Assembly: GCA_030039695.1 (NCBI GenBank)
Contig: JASHVB010000297.1
Coordinates: 1-7,171 of the forward strand
Source: Acetobacteraceae bacterium
Lineage (GTDB): Bacteria > Pseudomonadota > Alphaproteobacteria > Acetobacterales > Acetobacteraceae
Length of the DNA stretch: 7,171 nt
Direction: 5' to 3'
Made by a program: the position numbers and the translations under genes. The stretch's first letter is position 1. The number at the start of each line of letters is the position of its first letter. Positions 6,750 to 7,171 of the stretch are shown here, in pieces. Below the pieces are notes generated by a model. The model saw only the letters and a list, made by a program, of their open reading frames with translations, was not told the origin of the DNA and ran no database searches.

Positions 6750-6764
6750 CGGTCCATCGGACCG
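6750..6764. repeat. Perfect 6-bp inverted repeat, 3-base spacer
   Basis: CGGTCC, ATC, GGACCG forms two perfect six-base arms. It lies about 65 bases upstream of the candidate operon promoter, so it might be a regulator site or a small RNA hairpin. Chance occurrence in GC-rich DNA is quite possible. Confidence 0.3.
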
Positions 6765-7080
6765 ATCATCACTGTCGGCTGCCAGCATCTCTCCGACCGG
6801 CGGCCGGGCGTCTCCGGGCGGATTATCCCGCAATGCGCACGACGCGGTCTGCATCGGGATCGCCCACGCACGGCTCAGGATCGTCGCGCTGGATTGCGCA
6901 TGGATCGGCCGACTGGCCACTGGCGTCCAGACAGACTGCCTCTAATCCGGCGACATGGCGGTGCTCAGGAAGCACCTCGCCGGTGGTATCGCTACCGTAC
7001 TGATAGCGGCGGCGCCGGTGCAGCTGTGAATGCTGGGGCCGTCTGGACGCGTCAACGTCATGGCCAGCCATGCGTCACTG

Positions 7081-7110
7081 GCGCCGGACTGCCCGGCGGC
7101 GCATTTTTTT
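7081..7110 (+). terminator. Rho-independent terminator
   Basis: GCGCCG at 7081-7086 pairs perfectly with CGGCGC at 7097-7102 around a ten-base loop. One A and seven consecutive T follow at 7104-7110. An alternative inner stem, GCCGG at 7083-7087 with CCGGC at 7093-7097, also exists. A GC stem running into a T-run is the classic intrinsic terminator for rightward transcription. No plus-strand gene is recognisable upstream of it. Confidence 0.6.
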
Positions 7111-7171
7111 ATTCCACCTGTGATCAACCCTCCGTTGCGTGGCAGCCGGACCGCAAAAACCTCTATGATTA

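Larger units (their letters stand above)
6560..7171. other. Long segment without a recognised gene, upstream of the four-gene operon
   Basis: About 600 bases carry several short open frames on both strands. None has a known domain, a good ribosome site or family-like composition. One minus-strand frame runs from 7127 to 6579 except for a single TAG at 6942-6944, but its content resembles no protein I know. Visible signals are a candidate operon promoter at 6655-6683, a perfect small inverted repeat at 6750-6764 and a plus-strand terminator at 7081-7110. Confidence 0.5.

Noticed and set aside
6652..6945. 97-residue plus-strand ORF upstream of the terminator
   Set aside because: It has no clear Shine-Dalgarno, no known domain and unconvincing composition; it could be real only if a rightward transcript is shown.
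6579..7127. Minus-strand frame with one TAG (6942-6944) as a decayed gene
   Set aside because: No motif or family is recognisable on either side of the stop, and GC-rich DNA often gives such open frames by chance.
7164..7169. TATGAT near the right edge as a -10 box for a gene beyond the window
   Set aside because: No -35 lies at 16-18 bases, and the downstream gene is not visible.

Overview
The window is GC-rich, almost fully coding, and carries proteins of an alphaproteobacterial type. The glycosyltransferase and dehydrogenase wording resembles what I know from Rhodospirillales/Acetobacteraceae-like organisms, but that placement is inference and no taxonomic marker is present. It looks like ordinary chromosome: I see no transposase, integrase, tRNA, rRNA, CRISPR array or phage gene.

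Layout: 1-150 is non-coding. A zinc-type medium-chain alcohol dehydrogenase lies on the minus strand (151-1272). About 400 bp of divergent intergenic DNA follows (1273-1669). Next is a plus-strand short-chain dehydrogenase of the gluconate 5-dehydrogenase type (1670-2419), broken by at least six frame changes although its catalytic motifs remain recognisable. It converges, with an 11-bp gap, on a compact four-gene minus-strand operon. In transcription order the operon holds a PuuE-type polysaccharide deacetylase/allantoinase-like hydrolase (6559-5642), a zinc-ribbon SAM methyltransferase (5620-4826), a family 9 glycosyltransferase (4829-3819) and a 14-TM DHA2 drug/metabolite exporter (3819-2431). 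The gaps and overlaps are +21, -4 and -1 bp, so translational coupling is likely. The last part, 6560-7171, has no gene I recognise, but it holds a candidate promoter for the operon and a convincing plus-strand intrinsic terminator at 7081-7110.

How the genes may work together: the dehydrogenase and the dead SDR form a divergent pair, as is common for sugar or polyol oxidation genes sharing a control region. The operon combines an amide/deacetylase-type hydrolase, a methyltransferase, a sugar transferase and an exporter. This could modify and export a small glycosylated compound or contribute to a surface glycan. That reading rests only on gene content and coupling.

I did not find clear evidence of a wholly new system. 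The points most worth a second look are the multiply frameshifted SDR, the coupled four-gene cassette, the (Asp-Arg)4 hexamer repeat inside the glycosyltransferase, and the orphan terminator near the right edge.
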